DNA from: Merluccius polli
Taxonomy: Eukaryota > Chordata > Actinopteri > Gadiformes > Merlucciidae
Assembly: GCA_030340625.1 (NCBI GenBank)
Contig: JAOPHQ010005692.1
Span: 434,001 to 498,000, forward strand
Length of the DNA stretch: 64,000 nucleotides
Direction: 5' to 3'
Numbering within the stretch: the first letter of the stretch is position 1; each line of letters begins with the position of its first letter. A program made the translations under genes and the position numbers. Below the pieces are notes generated by a model. The model saw nothing but the letters and a program-made list of their open reading frames with translations, did no database searches and was not told where the DNA came from. Below, piece after piece: positions 11,059 through 23,379 of the stretch.

Positions 11059-11519
11059 CATAGACATATATACATAGACGCCTCATAGACTGACGCTGCC
11101 CGTTAGAGCTGACGTAGCAGCGCGGCCGCCATCTTGGAAGGGGACCCAGTGCGTCCCCAGTGCATTCATTTCTATGGAGGAAGGTGTATCCCCAACTACA
11201 ATAATAAGCATAACTCCCCGAATTTTTACCGGAGTTTCACACGGTTTGGGTTGTTACAAATGGCAGAGATTTATTTATGATACAGGACGAATTATTATTA
11301 TTATTTTTTAATAATAACAATTATTGTTCAATCTTACTTGTTAAAGGTAATCCCACGCGATCTGGTGTCAATACTGCGCCGTAAGCTGCACAAAATACTG
11401 GCATAGCTTGCTCTCCCGTTGACTCCTATGCTAGACTAGAGTGAGGACTCCCTACCAATATGGCGGCGACGCTGGGTTACGTTCCATCACGTCATGAGGC
11501 GTCTATGTATATGTCTATG
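11059..11519. mobile_element. hAT-type MITE, 461 bp, 8-bp target duplication
   Basis: Terminal inverted repeats begin CATAGACATATATACATAGA and end TATGTATATGTCTATG. An exact 8-bp duplication cagcaggc flanks it (11051-11058 and 11520-11527), the hallmark of hAT insertion. The interior holds no frame of interest, but both ends contain gene-like words such as gccgccatcttgg. Confidence 0.92.
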
Positions 11520-12154
11520 CAGCAGGCTGCCAGTAGGGGAGGACGACACGCCCCGGATGGAAACATGTCAGTTGTCTACGCCCTTTAAAAAATAGCAGAC
11601 GCCATAACCACTACCTCTGCTAAAATGCGACATCCTTACACTTTTAATACGAGAGCATACATCAGTACAGGCTGTTTAGATTGTATTGCCTGATGTAGAT
11701 CATATGAATGACCCCCACACACGTTATTTATTTGGGCCCTTCCTGGTAGAGCACAGTGGGAACGGACCAAAGCCAATCTTGTTTTTGCGTTGTGGGAGTG
11801 TATAGAATGTAGCAATTTTGAAAATTAAAATTTCTAGTGAAATTGTGGATACACAAAAAAAAAAAAAAAAAAAGTACAATGAGTGTCCTGCATCTTTGCA
11901 GATAGTGGGTGCTTGCACTTGGTGGGCGAATGGGTGCAACATGGCTGCTGGCACTAACATCTCTGGGTTTTTTAGACTGTAGCCTCGCCAGCTGAGACTC
12001 ATCTTTAAGACTCGATTCTTAAAGCATTAATTACAGCAATAAAATGTTTCAACACTGAAACTTGAACACCCAAATGAATCCGAACAAAGTGGTCTCCGGT
12101 TACAAACAGTGTACATTATCATTAACAGTAACGTTAAGCATTAGAAGACACACT
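11520..12154. other. Intergenic downstream of hnrnpab
   Basis: No gene seen. A poly-A run lies at about 11856-11874. The hnrnpab transcript is expected to end near 12155. Confidence 0.4.
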
Positions 12155-13132
12155 TTAACCAAATATTTTTTTTATTACTAACAAACTGCCAAATACACTA
12201 GTTTGTGTAGACCCCAGAGGGCCTGGTCCTATAAACAAACCATGTAGACATCTAATTCCAGAGCTATCACTAAAAACAAATGGCATACCACACAAATTAA
12301 GTCAACACAGAAGCGAAAAGAAACACCCCCCTCCCCCCAGACGCATAAACACGACAGCAGTCCATATCAGCAACAAGCCCTCCTCCGCATTCACCATTAT
12401 ATCTGAAGACGCCACGCATATCGCTTTGTTTCAAAACATCCAGAAAGGTGCCCATCGGTTGACGAGGACAAAAGATGCAAGCATTCCCTTTCGCAGTTAC
12501 AAGTCTATGTACATTGAATAAGAATTGTCATATACCCACATTGCCATATAAGACAGGGAGGAAATATCATTTGACATTTTGAATTAAAAAAAAATTTAGT
12601 TCCTGGTGGAATTTAATTTAGTCATAATTGTTTTGTTAATTGGGTAACCATGGCCACTTTAAACCTTAGTAACTAGACCCTACTGCAGATGACACCAATG
12701 TCACCGTGTGTCCTGCCAAGTGAACTTAAAACTGAACTCAAGAGTCTGGAAGCACCAGAACGGGAAAAAAAAAATACTGAAAAATGTTTATTTTTTTCTT
12801 CAAAAACAAAAAAAAGCTCCTTTACAGCATCAATGTTTTGTCCTGTAAAGCCAGTAGACATGTAAAATACAACCCTTACAATACATTAGAATCAAAAGGT
12901 ACCAAAAAGTACAGTAAAAATTACACTTCCAGTGGTGGAAATGTGGGGAGAAAAAAAACAAACCTAAGGGAAAAAACAAAACGAAAACATGACAGGTTTT
13001 AAAAAAAAAATTGGAAAAAGTTACATTTTATTCTGATGGTTTCTGTACAAAATGGTCGTCTGTCATAAAAGTTGAGTCGAGTCTTGTGTCCCCGCCAGGC
13101 TACCATACATCTTACACTGGATCACTTGAGCA
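12155..13132 (-). other. hnrnpab: hnrnpab terminal 3' UTR exon
   Basis: On the minus strand an acceptor (tcttcctcag) precedes 13132. A proximal AATAAA lies at 13032-13027 and a distal one at 12176-12171, so two polyadenylation sites are likely. The exon is joined to the coding part by a 3' UTR intron (13133-14847) whose donor caag/gtatgc lies 17 nt after the stop codon. The exact 3' end is inferred. Confidence 0.6.
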
Positions 13133-14864
13133 CTGAGGAAGAGAGGAGAAATATTTAAACCAAATTAATTTGCCGTTTATTTTGCTAATTGCTTATTTTT
13201 AAGCCAAACAGTGTGATTTTTTTATAGATATATCCATCTATATCCATTGCTCTTGAAAAGTTGTCACAGACATGTCTGCACTGCCGATTCAGAAGCGGAC
13301 CGACTGCCTTTATTTGTGCAACCAGATCAACCGCTTATATTTCTGTGTTGCAACCAAGTACCGTTTAATAACAGCAATGCTGTATTCTTTGGGCAGTTTA
13401 CTTGTTGCGCAATGGAGATGCATGCTTACATTGCAGTCATACTGACTAACTCCTCTGGTTGTGGCATATGAATTTGAGCTCCTTTTTCTAGATTATTCTA
13501 TGCAATGAACGGCATGCTTCATGACAAAATCCTAAACGAGTTCTATGTAGTCATCTGTAAAACATATTGTAATGGAAGTGCTTATTTGTTTTGTGTATCG
13601 TGGTGGTTTATGGAGAGTCAATTTCTACACATTTGTCAACCCCTGGTGGATTAAACAAAAAAAAACAACATCGTTTCAGGTCTAGATACAAAAGTAGTCA
13701 AATGTACACATGCTATTGGATTTGTTTCAGCAATAACTGCAAAATAAAGAAAAATAACTTTGTTCCTGTGCATGTTTTTTTTATTTATGGTTAATTTAAT
13801 TTTATGTTTTTATGGTAAAGAACCCACACTTTGTTCCAATAGCTTAAATATGTGGTTGCTCAAACAGATATCAGTGATTTGTCAAGTGGGCCAGAGCTGC
13901 AGGTTAGTTGTGGGCGGCACAGCGTGGCAGCATTTGGCTCTTAGCAGCATGTTGTTAGGGAGGCAGAAGCAGAGGAAGAGACCCCAGGATGAAGGGATGA
14001 TTCAGGTGTTAACAAGCCTGTGCTGCTGACTAGTAGGTAGGTATATAGCTATAGCACACTCAACGCAAGTCGATTGCATCGTTCACCAACTTAAGACTAA
14101 GGGCTGGGCAAGAACAAATGGTCATTTACTTTGTTGTGCATGCCTTCAGAGAACCTTTAAGCCCCAATGATTGAAGCCCCAATACAGGCATTGGAAATTC
14201 CCAAAACATGCCACATGTATCCAAGCCACTTCAAAATATAATACTGATAATTCTGTTTGCCAGGTCTGAAATGCATCCTGGGTAATGAGCAGACAAGCTT
14301 TTTAAGATCCTGAACCATCCCTTAAGTGTGAAGATGCTTAGCAGCTGAAGAGCAGATAGCCTCCCATCTCCAGATAAGCAAAACCCATGGGCTTGTGGTC
14401 CACCTAGACCCAATTCTGAAGCCATTGTCTTTTTCTAGTTGTCTTTTTATTGCAGTAGTAAGTAGGTTCTCTCCTGCAACACCTCATGTACATCTACAAC
14501 CAAAGAGGGTGCATGTATTAGGGAATTTGAAAAAAGGGGGTAATAGGCCAATTTCTCACTATACTAATACAATTAATCCCAGGCACTTTCAACATTACAT
14601 TAGGAACTAACAAGGGTCACATAGTGAAGAGGTTGATTGCTCAATTGAAGACATTTAATTTAAAAGATTATAACGCAGTTCACTGCCAGCTTTTCCACAT
14701 CGGCCAAATAAAAATGAGTAATAGTTGCATCAAAAATATTCTACAGCCTATCCACTATGATGACCCCCAATTCCCCCCCCCTCCCCACCCAAGTGTGCCA
14801 TGACAGCTGTAGTAGTCACAAGTGTTGACTATGAAGACATAGCATACCTTGCACTACAATGTGA

Positions 14865-17597
14865 TCAGTATGGCTTGTAGCTAGTCTGGTGGCCTCCCCG
14901 TCTCGGAGTTTTCCCAAAGCTGGCACTGCCCTGGTCTGCGGGGGACAGAGAGAGAGGCCACTGAGTACCTTAGAGCACAGACAAGTCAAACAGTCAGGCA
15001 GCTCCACCCGCCAGGCCAGCCACATGCCACAGCGCCGCCAGCCAGCCAGCGCGCCGGGTTGCTCAGTGTTGCCGTGTGTGTGAACCAGGGATGCACCACT
15101 AGAACATTTTACAATGTATGCTAGCCATTATATTACATCTGGCCCATTTTACTTTGACAAATTGGGTGATTTTTTTTTAACAAAGAACTCACCACCCCCC
15201 CCCCCCCCCCCCCCCATTACAATCTGACAATAGTGAGGTAGCTCTGAACGGGTAGATCCATCATCTATGCCCTGGGTGTAACTATATGGGGTTATGGAAG
15301 GGTTTTGGGAAATCCAGATGTTGCCATTTACACTACTGGTGCATCCCTAGTGTCTGTGTACTTACTGTAATCATAAGCGCCTCCGTATCCACCATAGTAG
15401 CCTGAGCCATAGTCATAGCCGCCGTATCCACCATAGCCACCGTAACCTCCCTGGTTACCGTAGCCCTGGTTCCAGTAGTTACCATAGCCTTGGTTCCACC
15501 CTTGGCTCTGGGCTGCGAGGGGGGAAACAAAGAAATGGGGGTACATTTATCCACAACTGTCTCAATCACCTGCTTCATTAAAACATGCTACCTACAAGCT
15601 GGCTAGTTTGTTATCTGTTGCCTTTCACTGCAACCATCATCTACCAATATTAGATGAGCTGCGGGGGAGGAGCCCAACAAAGACTCGTCCACGCCATTAC
15701 CTCCACCTCCTCCACCGCCACGCCACCTGCCTCCACGTCCACCACCGTAGCCCCCCCGGCCTCCTCCGTACTGCTGCTGCTGGTACACCTCTTTGGGCTG
15801 GGCAATCTTCAACTCGCACTGGGGACAGAATGCACAACTTGTCCAATACTGACCTTTGATACTTTCGTATCCCAGAGTATTCTTGAAGCCCTTTGTGCAT
15901 CTCTTAATGGGTACCTTGCTGCCTTCCACCACGTGGAATTTGTTCTCAAGACACTTCTTGACACTGGCTTCGTCTTTGTATGTAATGAAGATGAAACCCC
16001 TCCTCTTCTTCATCTTGGGCTCAACTGGCAGCTCAATGGTCTCGATCTAAAAAATATATACATACAGAATATAAGCCTATTTCAAAGATGTTGTTTATGG
16101 TTAATTATGCAATGCTGCAGATATTTCTTAACACGCTTTTGTAAGATACTTTGTCTTTAAGTAAGTCAATACCAGCCATTCAACCACACAATTTCTGCCT
16201 CTTTCTGTACATCTTCAAGAAAATGTCTCCCATACATCAAGACATGCACTATAACATACTGACATGACTACTGCAGCCTAGACAAACCTCTCCAAAAGTG
16301 CCGAAATATTCCCGAATGGTTTCCTCTGTGGCCTCAGGATTCAGCCCTCCAACAAAGATCTTCTTTACGGGCTCCTTCTTCATCGCCATGGCCCTCTTGG
16401 GGTCAATTTGACGGCCGTCCAGTCTGTGTTCGCTCTGCTCTAGGACCTATGCAGGCAAACAACCATCACGCACAAGCTATGGAGGAATACACCTTGGCTC
16501 TTTGGATCCGTTCAAATAGTCAGGGAAGCAATTACAAATGACTTGCTCTGTGATTACTGCATGCCATTTTCGGCCATGTTCATATTCTGGCAGGTAATGA
16601 CGGGAGATGCAGCAGTGTTTCGCTAGTAATGGCCTCTCGTCAATGATATAAACTATATGTTTCACTAGGGCAACCATGATGGGTTTAACCAAAACACTGT
16701 ACAACCAGTCAAGCATAGCAAGTCCAAAATCAACCCACCTTGTCCACACTGGAGGAATCTTTAAAGAGAACGAAACCGAAGCCCCGGGAGCGCCCCGTGC
16801 TGGCGTCCATTTTGATGGTGCAGTCCGAGACTTCGCCGAACTTTGAGAAGTAGTCCTTCAGGTCCTTTTTACTGGTGTCCCAGCTCAGGCCGCCCACAAA
16901 CATTTTACTGCAGAGATAGTGAGGAAAGTTACTCAACATTCCTCTCCTATTTCCATTGTAGTTTCAGTTGTCTCAACATTGCGATAAACCCAAATGAAAG
17001 TAAATCAGAATTTGCCCATCAAATAAACTAAATCTATAGTAGAATGGACTGGAATAGTTTCTAGACAATACTACTACCTACAAAACAGCCATTTACCATT
17101 CAAGAACATACACATACAAGGTACCACTTTCAGTGTACTGGAGGTAAAGAAATAAGCCTACTTATTGTCCTAATGGGACCTTGAATTTCAACCATTCAAT
17201 TTACAGGAAAGCTTTACAGCATCCTCATGGATCGCCATTGTGATGGTGAGCCCAAATGGGAAATAAACCGAAGACACCAGTGCCTTGTTCCATCCAGTAG
17301 TATCAAAACAAGACATCGAAGCACCGGACATGAGGTGTTGTTGATCTTCTCCAAGGCTACATCTCCTTACCCAGCATCGTCCTCTCCTTTGCTAGCGTTG
17401 ATTTTTCCACCGTCTCCGGCTTCCTCCTGCGTTTCTTCTGCCTCTGCCTCTGCATCTCCTACCTCTGCCTCTGCCTCTGCATCTCCTTCTACCTCTGTGA
17501 CCGCAAACTCCTCTTGCTCGGCTCCATTCTGCTCCTCCTCTCCCTCGTTGCCATTCTGCTCGGAAGTCTCCATGAACTGATTTTCGGCGTCGCTCAT
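14865..17597 (-). CDS. hnrnpab: Heterogeneous nuclear ribonucleoprotein A/B
   Basis: An RNA-binding protein of the hnRNP A/B-D family that packages and shuttles mRNA and binds AU-rich and other elements. Coding exons (minus): 17597-17371, 16907-16739, 16446-16288, 16046-15915, 15818-15701, 15512-15366, 14935-14865. They join to 340 aa in one frame. Residues 1-76 are acidic, with an Ala-Glu repeat ending INASKGEDDAG, as in vertebrate HNRNPAB. RRM1 has RNP2 KMFVGGL (77-83) and RNP1 RGFGFVLF (117-124). RRM2 has KIFVGGL (161-167) and RRGFIFITY (200-208). A Gly-rich tail with EVYQQQQYGGGRGG, then Gly/Tyr repeats, ends GGHQTSYKPY. The long Gly/Tyr tail is probably disordered. The 96-nt intron 15819-15914 is stop-free and in frame. 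HNRNPD is the nearest alternative, but the N-terminus and C-terminus favour AB. Confidence 0.95.
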
Positions 17598-18428
17598 TGT
17601 GATGGATGGGGGGGCTGAGGGACAAAAAAAGTTAGTCCGATTTTAACAATCTTAATAAAATGGTTGCACGCTGTAGCAAGCAATCTTTAGGGGAAATTAG
17701 AGTTTACTCGAGAACGTCGAAAATTGATACACCTAAAATGTATCGAAAACAGTCGTTTTCGATGTATCCATTTTGGACAGAAGTTTCTGGTCAAACAATG
17801 CAAGATGTGTTCCTTCGACTTCGAATAGTAACGGAAAACAATCGCTAAAGTCGACTACGCAAGAAAATGTCGCAGTTATTGTAAAACTGAAATACGGATC
17901 AAAATAACGCACAAACTGCATGCAGATCGATACAAAAGCTTCCAGTTGAATAGCAGCGAGTGCATCAACAACGGCGATTTGGGTTAGTTGATACAACACG
18001 CCTCTCCATTTTGAGTATTCAAGTCGGGCGCGCTTTATAAGCTCCCTTACCGCTCGATGCACGGTGCAGGCCCGAGACCAACCGTAACCCGCTCACCTAC
18101 ACCGGTACACCCGCACCGTGGGGGAGACCGGCCCGGGGCCGTCTCTTGTTAAATATTATGCACACGAAAATAGCAGAAATGCGCGTTTTGTAATGATGCA
18201 CACAATACAACTCCGGGGTTTCTGTGCAAAGCCTCCCGCGGCCCTCTCTAAATAAAGCGCGTTAGCTTAGCACGGCTTTCTTGCTAATCATAACAGACAA
18301 CCGGCCAGCTAGCTACTAAACTACGGATATATGCGAGTCGGAGGATGAATCTACGGCACAAGAACCAGAATAATGCAATCCATTTACAAAACAGCTTTGG
18401 TGGGAAACGAAGCCAAACACGCGCTTAC

Positions 18429-18510
18429 TTTTGAGACAGAGGAGACGGTGACTTGCTTCTCAAGATGGACACTCCGAATTCGCCGCTAACTCGTGGCAAC
18501 ATATATATCA
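18429..18510 (-). promoter_or_regulatory. hnrnpab: hnrnpab promoter and non-coding first exon
   Basis: Reading minus, GATATATAT (about 18509-18501) is a TATA-like box. About 25-30 nt later begins a likely exon ending ctcaaaa/gtaagcg, donor at 18428. The acceptor of the next exon, ccctcag, lies at about 17616, just before the ATG at 17597. Transcription start near 18475 is inferred. Confidence 0.6.
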
Positions 18511-18610
18511 CCGGATGTGACCGAGAACTACAGGACGTTACAACAACAACGGCTGTGATTGGACGCCGAGGGCGGGCCGCGGTATGAAGGACACGTCCTA
18601 TTCGTCCATT

Positions 18611-18757
18611 TTATGAGCTGACAAAAACAAACTGGATGTTCCCCCTCCGCTGTGTTGTAAGGAGAATATCCTCGTCGCTGCTGTCGGACACTTGGATGTT
18701 TCTTATCTTTTGTGTCTGCCTCTCAAATACACATCGCCCACGCGTGCAGTTCGCCAT
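18611..18757 (-). CDS. Possible small ORF, 48 aa, upstream of hnrnpab
   Basis: A minus-strand ATG in good context (AAGATGGCG, a YY1-like motif often found at starts) opens a 48-codon frame beginning MANCTRGRCVFERQTQK with an acidic SDSSDEDILL. It ends about 100 bp upstream of the hnrnpab TATA box. No family is recognised. It could be a start exon of a transcript or an upstream regulatory frame. It may also be chance. Confidence 0.2.
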   Translation of the reverse strand: MANCTRGRCVFERQTQKIRNIQVSDSSDEDILLTTQRRGNIQFVFVSS

Positions 18758-19639
18758 CTTTCGATAGTATTCATTTTCCATCAGCGTTTTTTTTTTACAG
18801 CAGTATCCCACGATCCTCTTCTGGTCTCGGTTGCGAGTGGACCAGTCTTATTTAAATAAATAACCCACCACGAGGTACTACGGACCGGTTCTGGTCCAAG
18901 ATGTCACATGCTGCTCGGCTCTCGACCCAAACACTTCCCAGCTCTATGACAGACATACGCCTACAAGAAATAAACTATTTTCTTTTTGTCAGTAAACAAA
19001 CAAGTTTATGTAGTCCATTGCTGATCTTTTAAAAGCGTATTGCATTTGCTATTGCGGTCCATAACAGACGGATCAAAAAGATCATACACATTGCCTTCAT
19101 TTATAAAAGTGTTGCTAGGATCAAATATACTCAAAAAAGCACTGTACGACTATTGTTGCATCATCTCTACACATGGTGCAATACCTGTTCCATTAGAAAC
19201 CATATATGAAATCAGACTGAACCCATTCGTTTCTTTCAACTAGCTAGAAACATCTCTTCCTCCAGACCTACCAGCAGACTACACCACATAAAACATCAGC
19301 TCATGTGCACTGTGTCTGTGGAAAGGCCTCGCTGCCCAACTGTTCATCACAGCTACCCGCTTGTTTCCAGAAAACAAGTTTAACACACGGTTTATTCCCA
19401 GATCTGTCCTGCACCCTCATTTAGAAACTCTGAACCACTCCTTCGTTTTTCATCATCCTCAACTTCACTTCTTGATAAAAATCCTTCTAATAAGTTGATA
19501 GAAAAACAACTTTGATTCTGGCTTGCAGGGTCAGATAAACATCTTTCAGTATACTGCCTAGCGCAGGTCCAAAACAATTCCATTTCAATCTTTGTTTTGT
19601 AACCACACTGCAAGATGAAAAGAGATGAAGACACAGGCA
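18758..19639. other. Intergenic between hnrnpab and the BTG gene
   Basis: About 0.9 kb with short open frames only (for instance 19040-19243 plus) and no family features. No repeat recognised. Confidence 0.4.
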
Positions 19640-19984
19640 AGGCATTTCTTGTTAACCGTTTATTTACATCTGATACACATTTAGATTACTTTAAAAGACA
19701 ACATTTAGAAGTTATGTTTTATTTAAAATACTTGAAATTATTAAAATAAACATGCTTAAACAGCATCACTTTAAACCATGATCTTCACAATTTCATTAAA
19801 CAGTTATCCTTTAAAAAACAATACAACCTTCCAGACACCTCTATTGTGTCAAATCTTAAATGTTCTTTTATCCTGTAAAAAATGTTCAATAATTCTTTGA
19901 GTCAAGTTCATGAGCAACAGACTACAGTGGTATTGTGTACTTTTGAACAAATTACGCTTTCCAGGTTCCAGATTCGGTTTCAGT
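19640..19984 (-). other. 3' UTR of the BTG-family gene
   Basis: AT-rich sequence after the stop at 19985. A minus-strand AATAAA at 19664-19659 is the likely polyadenylation signal. Confidence 0.55.
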
Positions 19985-22294
19985 CTACGAGCGGGATTTG
20001 CTCACCCAGTGGTACTTGTCAACACGAGGCCCAGTAAAGGAGAAACCTGGTCGATGGGATTTAAACGCTGCATGCGCGGGGAACTTGGTGCCTGGTGGAG
20101 GAGGAGGAGGAGGAGGAGGAGGAGCAGCAGCAGGTGCGGGGAAGTGAGGCGGGAATCCATCCCCAGTAAAAGCCTTCCTTTTGGGGTAAGTTACCCAGGT
20201 CTGGGGCGCGCCGGTAGCAAACTCGCTGAACTGAGGAGAAAGGTTAGGAGCAGAGGCTGGTTGGGGAGAAACAAAACAGAACATCGGCACAGTTTTGACA
20301 TCCATATTAACTTGCAATTATTAGTGCAAGGAAACATTAAGAGATTCAGTGTCTGCAATTAGGCTTTCCAAGAGCTTCAAGTTACTTCTGATGGCATTCG
20401 ACAAAAAATGAAACTGGAAGTTAACTTTCTACTTTCAAATGTGAAGGCTCTGGACTCCGTCATTTAGTACACCTTTACTTGGAATGAGAGCTCAATATAA
20501 AATAACTTCAGCCTCTTACCGATGGGCTCTGAGCGAGACAGCAATGCACACTCAACTTGTCAACATTACAAGCAGGTGGAGTTTCAGTGCCCACTAGGAT
20601 GTATGCTTTCCACACCCTCAAGGGTAAAACTTTAATACAAAATGTTTTAATTAAATAAAAAATAAAAAACACTCCTGTCAGTTGGAATACATGTTAATGG
20701 AGCAGCTTGGCCACACCACCCACCTGGTAGACACTGTTGGGGTTGCTGACGGTGGGGATAGTCTTATGCTCTGGTCTCGATAGAGGGGCTGAGACCACCG
20801 ATATGTTGCTGCTGTTGCAGCTGCTGAGGCTGGCGGTGTCCCCGCACACGTCCTCCTCGTCCTCGTCATCGTCTTCAGAGGAGGCCCCCGAAGGGACGTC
20901 CAGGCTGGCCCGCTCCACCGCATTCTGTATGCGGCGAGAGAAGTCCCTGTCGCTACGGTGGTGGCCACTCAGCAGCGACACGCAGAATGGAGTGCTGTGC
21001 TCGCCATATCTGGAGGAGAGCGAGAGAGCGAGCGATGACGTTACGATCCATCCGACCCCGATCGCCGTGTGCCAAATTCTTTTGACTGCAAGACAGTGGT
21101 GCCAATATTATGTTTCTCCAAAAGCGACTTGCAGTGATTTCAGATGCACACCATTAATGAGCAGGTAAGGGTTAGGCAACTTGGACACCTACAGGTAGCC
21201 CATGGACATTTCTGGGTTTTGAACCGAGAACTGTTTGGATGAGGGTCACGACATCCCAAGGACTATGTGGCCACCCGATACAGACAAGACCTTAATTCAG
21301 GTGCATCATTTGGGAGCGTAGTATTCATCAATAGTGTGCAGCAGACCGTTTTCAATTGCAGTTCCATAGAATTAGAACATGGTTCGTCATGAATGATGGG
21401 GAGAGGACGTGTGGTTTGGCGTCCTACCTGCAGGACACGTCCCCTGGATCCACCCACAGCGTCAGCTCCCGGGGCAGGCCCAGACCCTCGTACCGCACGC
21501 CGCTCCGCGCGCATGCCCGCTCCAACACAGGGTCCCTCAGCTGGACTCGGTTCATTCGCAGGCACCTTCCAAGAGAAGAAGGTACAAAGTAGACAACGGT
21601 CAATGACAGGAAGTTGAGGAAAAGAGGTAGAAAGGATGTGAAAATGTTACTCTCCACAGGTCGTTGTGCAACTTCCTGTAATTGAACATTAGCTGGGTTT
21701 TTATATTTGCTGGCAGCACCAGCATGGTTAATGCATATTTAGTTGACTAGTTGTGTCCATACTGGTGCACTGCCATACCTAAAATCGACCAGACCCATCA
21801 TTAATGTTATGAGCTACACCTCTGTTTTTCCTACCATGAAAAGGGCCCATAAGCAACATGGTGTCATCGTTTGTTGTGTAGCCTACTCACTGTACTCACA
21901 TAGAAAACAACTCCTTTGAAAACTCCTGATTTTGCAATGCCTCTTTACCAAGAAGCCCTTGGCTTTCCTGGTTCTACATGAACCAAATACCATCACAAAC
22001 CCAAAATGAGGGAAGGGTACTGTTGACCACGTCAACCTTCACATACATCTGCAAGTATCACCACCCATAACTTCAGTAAGCTGATGGTGTGCAGTGCACG
22101 TTGTGCGGGCAGTACACCCACCTGTACGCCTGTCCCTTACTGGGCGTGCTGGGCTCCCAGTGGTTCTTGTACGTCTCGAACAGCACAGCCGTGAGCGCGG
22201 CGGCGAAGCGCTCCCTGCCGTCCCCGTCCAGACGGCCGTACCGCTTCACCAGCCGGCCCACGAAAAACACCGCGGCTGCGATTTCCTCCTTCAT
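19985..22294 (-). CDS. BTG/TOB-family antiproliferative protein, BTG4-like
   Basis: BTG proteins bind the CCR4-NOT deadenylase (CNOT7/8) through their N-terminal domain and restrain proliferation; BTG4 drives maternal mRNA decay. Exons (minus): 22294-22122, 21565-21428, 21009-20724, 20230-19985, giving 280 aa in one frame. The BTG domain starts MKEEIAAAVFFVGRLVKR; box A includes YKNHWEPSTPSKGQAYRC and box B LGLPRELTLWVDPGDVSCRYG. Beyond it lie ERASLDVPSGAS, an acidic run (SEDDDEDEEDV), and IPTVSNPNSVYQ at about 188-199, which matches the BTG4 text IPKVSNPKSIYQ. The last exon has a run of about ten prolines. For exon 4 the acceptor ctcctcag/TTC (20230) keeps phase; the one at 20256 does not. 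At 280 aa it is longer than human BTG4 (about 223). BTG3 is the alternative. Confidence 0.88.
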
Positions 22295-23379
22295 GGCCTC
22301 ACACTCACACCAAGATACACAGACACACCTAAAAAACTAAGAGCCTAAAACACTCGTCCAACAACTCAACACGTTCACATTCAGAGCAGCTGAACTCGGT
22401 TAAAACAGTAAAATACTTCTAGGGGTGCACTTCACATCATCTGACAAAACTATTCAACTAAACAAAAACCTAAACAAACGGTAAGCGGGACTCAAGCAAA
22501 CAAATTTGCTCCTGAAACATAAAAGCACGGAGGCCTGTGATATGGCTTTCCTTCAACCAGGCCACTCAGCCTTCAGTGCACTGACTCTAACAGTAGAGGC
22601 TTTAATTCCCACCAGCCACACATGAGCAGCATAAAACATCTCGGTCCTCCTGACGTCACCTGGAGGCCTCGAAAACACACACCTGCACATGGTTAACTTA
22701 AGGGGTTGTGTGTGTGTGTGTGTGTGTGTGTGCGTGCGTGCAGGGGGGGGGGGGGACATCAATCATTTTAACGTTGACTATCTTGTTTGCATATTTTGAA
22801 AATAACATACAAAGAATAACTAAAAAACGGTAGTCATCAAAAGTAGAAGTAGAAAAGATGTTTGTTATGTTATGTTGGTGAACGTTATAAGGCTTATAAA
22901 TCGTAGGCTACATCCTCATAAATTAGGTATCCACGTGTGAAAATCAAACCATGCTATTTTCGCTATTTCATTAATTCTGTTGAACGATTAATGTGTAATA
23001 ATCATTTCGTAAAAAAATAGGTGATAATCTAGGCCTATATAGGCCAGGACAGATGCATCATTATTATTTAAATCTATTAGCCAAAGCAGCAAACACGGAG
23101 TCTCGTCTCTTTAAATAGCCTACATCTAAAAATATGTAAATGTTTCCTTGAAATGAACACACTATACTCCTGTTTCCACTATGTGCGCCATAATATCATC
23201 ATTACTGAGTTCAACCCACAGGGTTCAACCATGGGGTTTAACCCATAGACTATCAAATCCAACCCCAAATGTTATACTGGTGTCCGCTGGTGTTTAAAAT
23301 ATCCACTATTTCAGGTTGGCTTAGGACAAAATAGAAAGATACAAATACAATACAAAATATAGGAAAACACATTTTCCAC
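22295..23379. other. BTG gene upstream region and intergenic
   Basis: Contains a (GT)n run and poly-G (22705-22755). No TATA box was clear upstream of the BTG start. No open frame with family features. Confidence 0.4.

Noticed and set aside
15697..16160. Open frames on the plus strand opposite hnrnpab
   Set aside because: Shadows of the Gly-rich and RRM2 exons read on the wrong strand.
20231..20256. Acceptor at 20256 for the last BTG exon
   Set aside because: Out of phase with exon 3; the acceptor at 20230 restores the frame and the VYQF junction fits the family.
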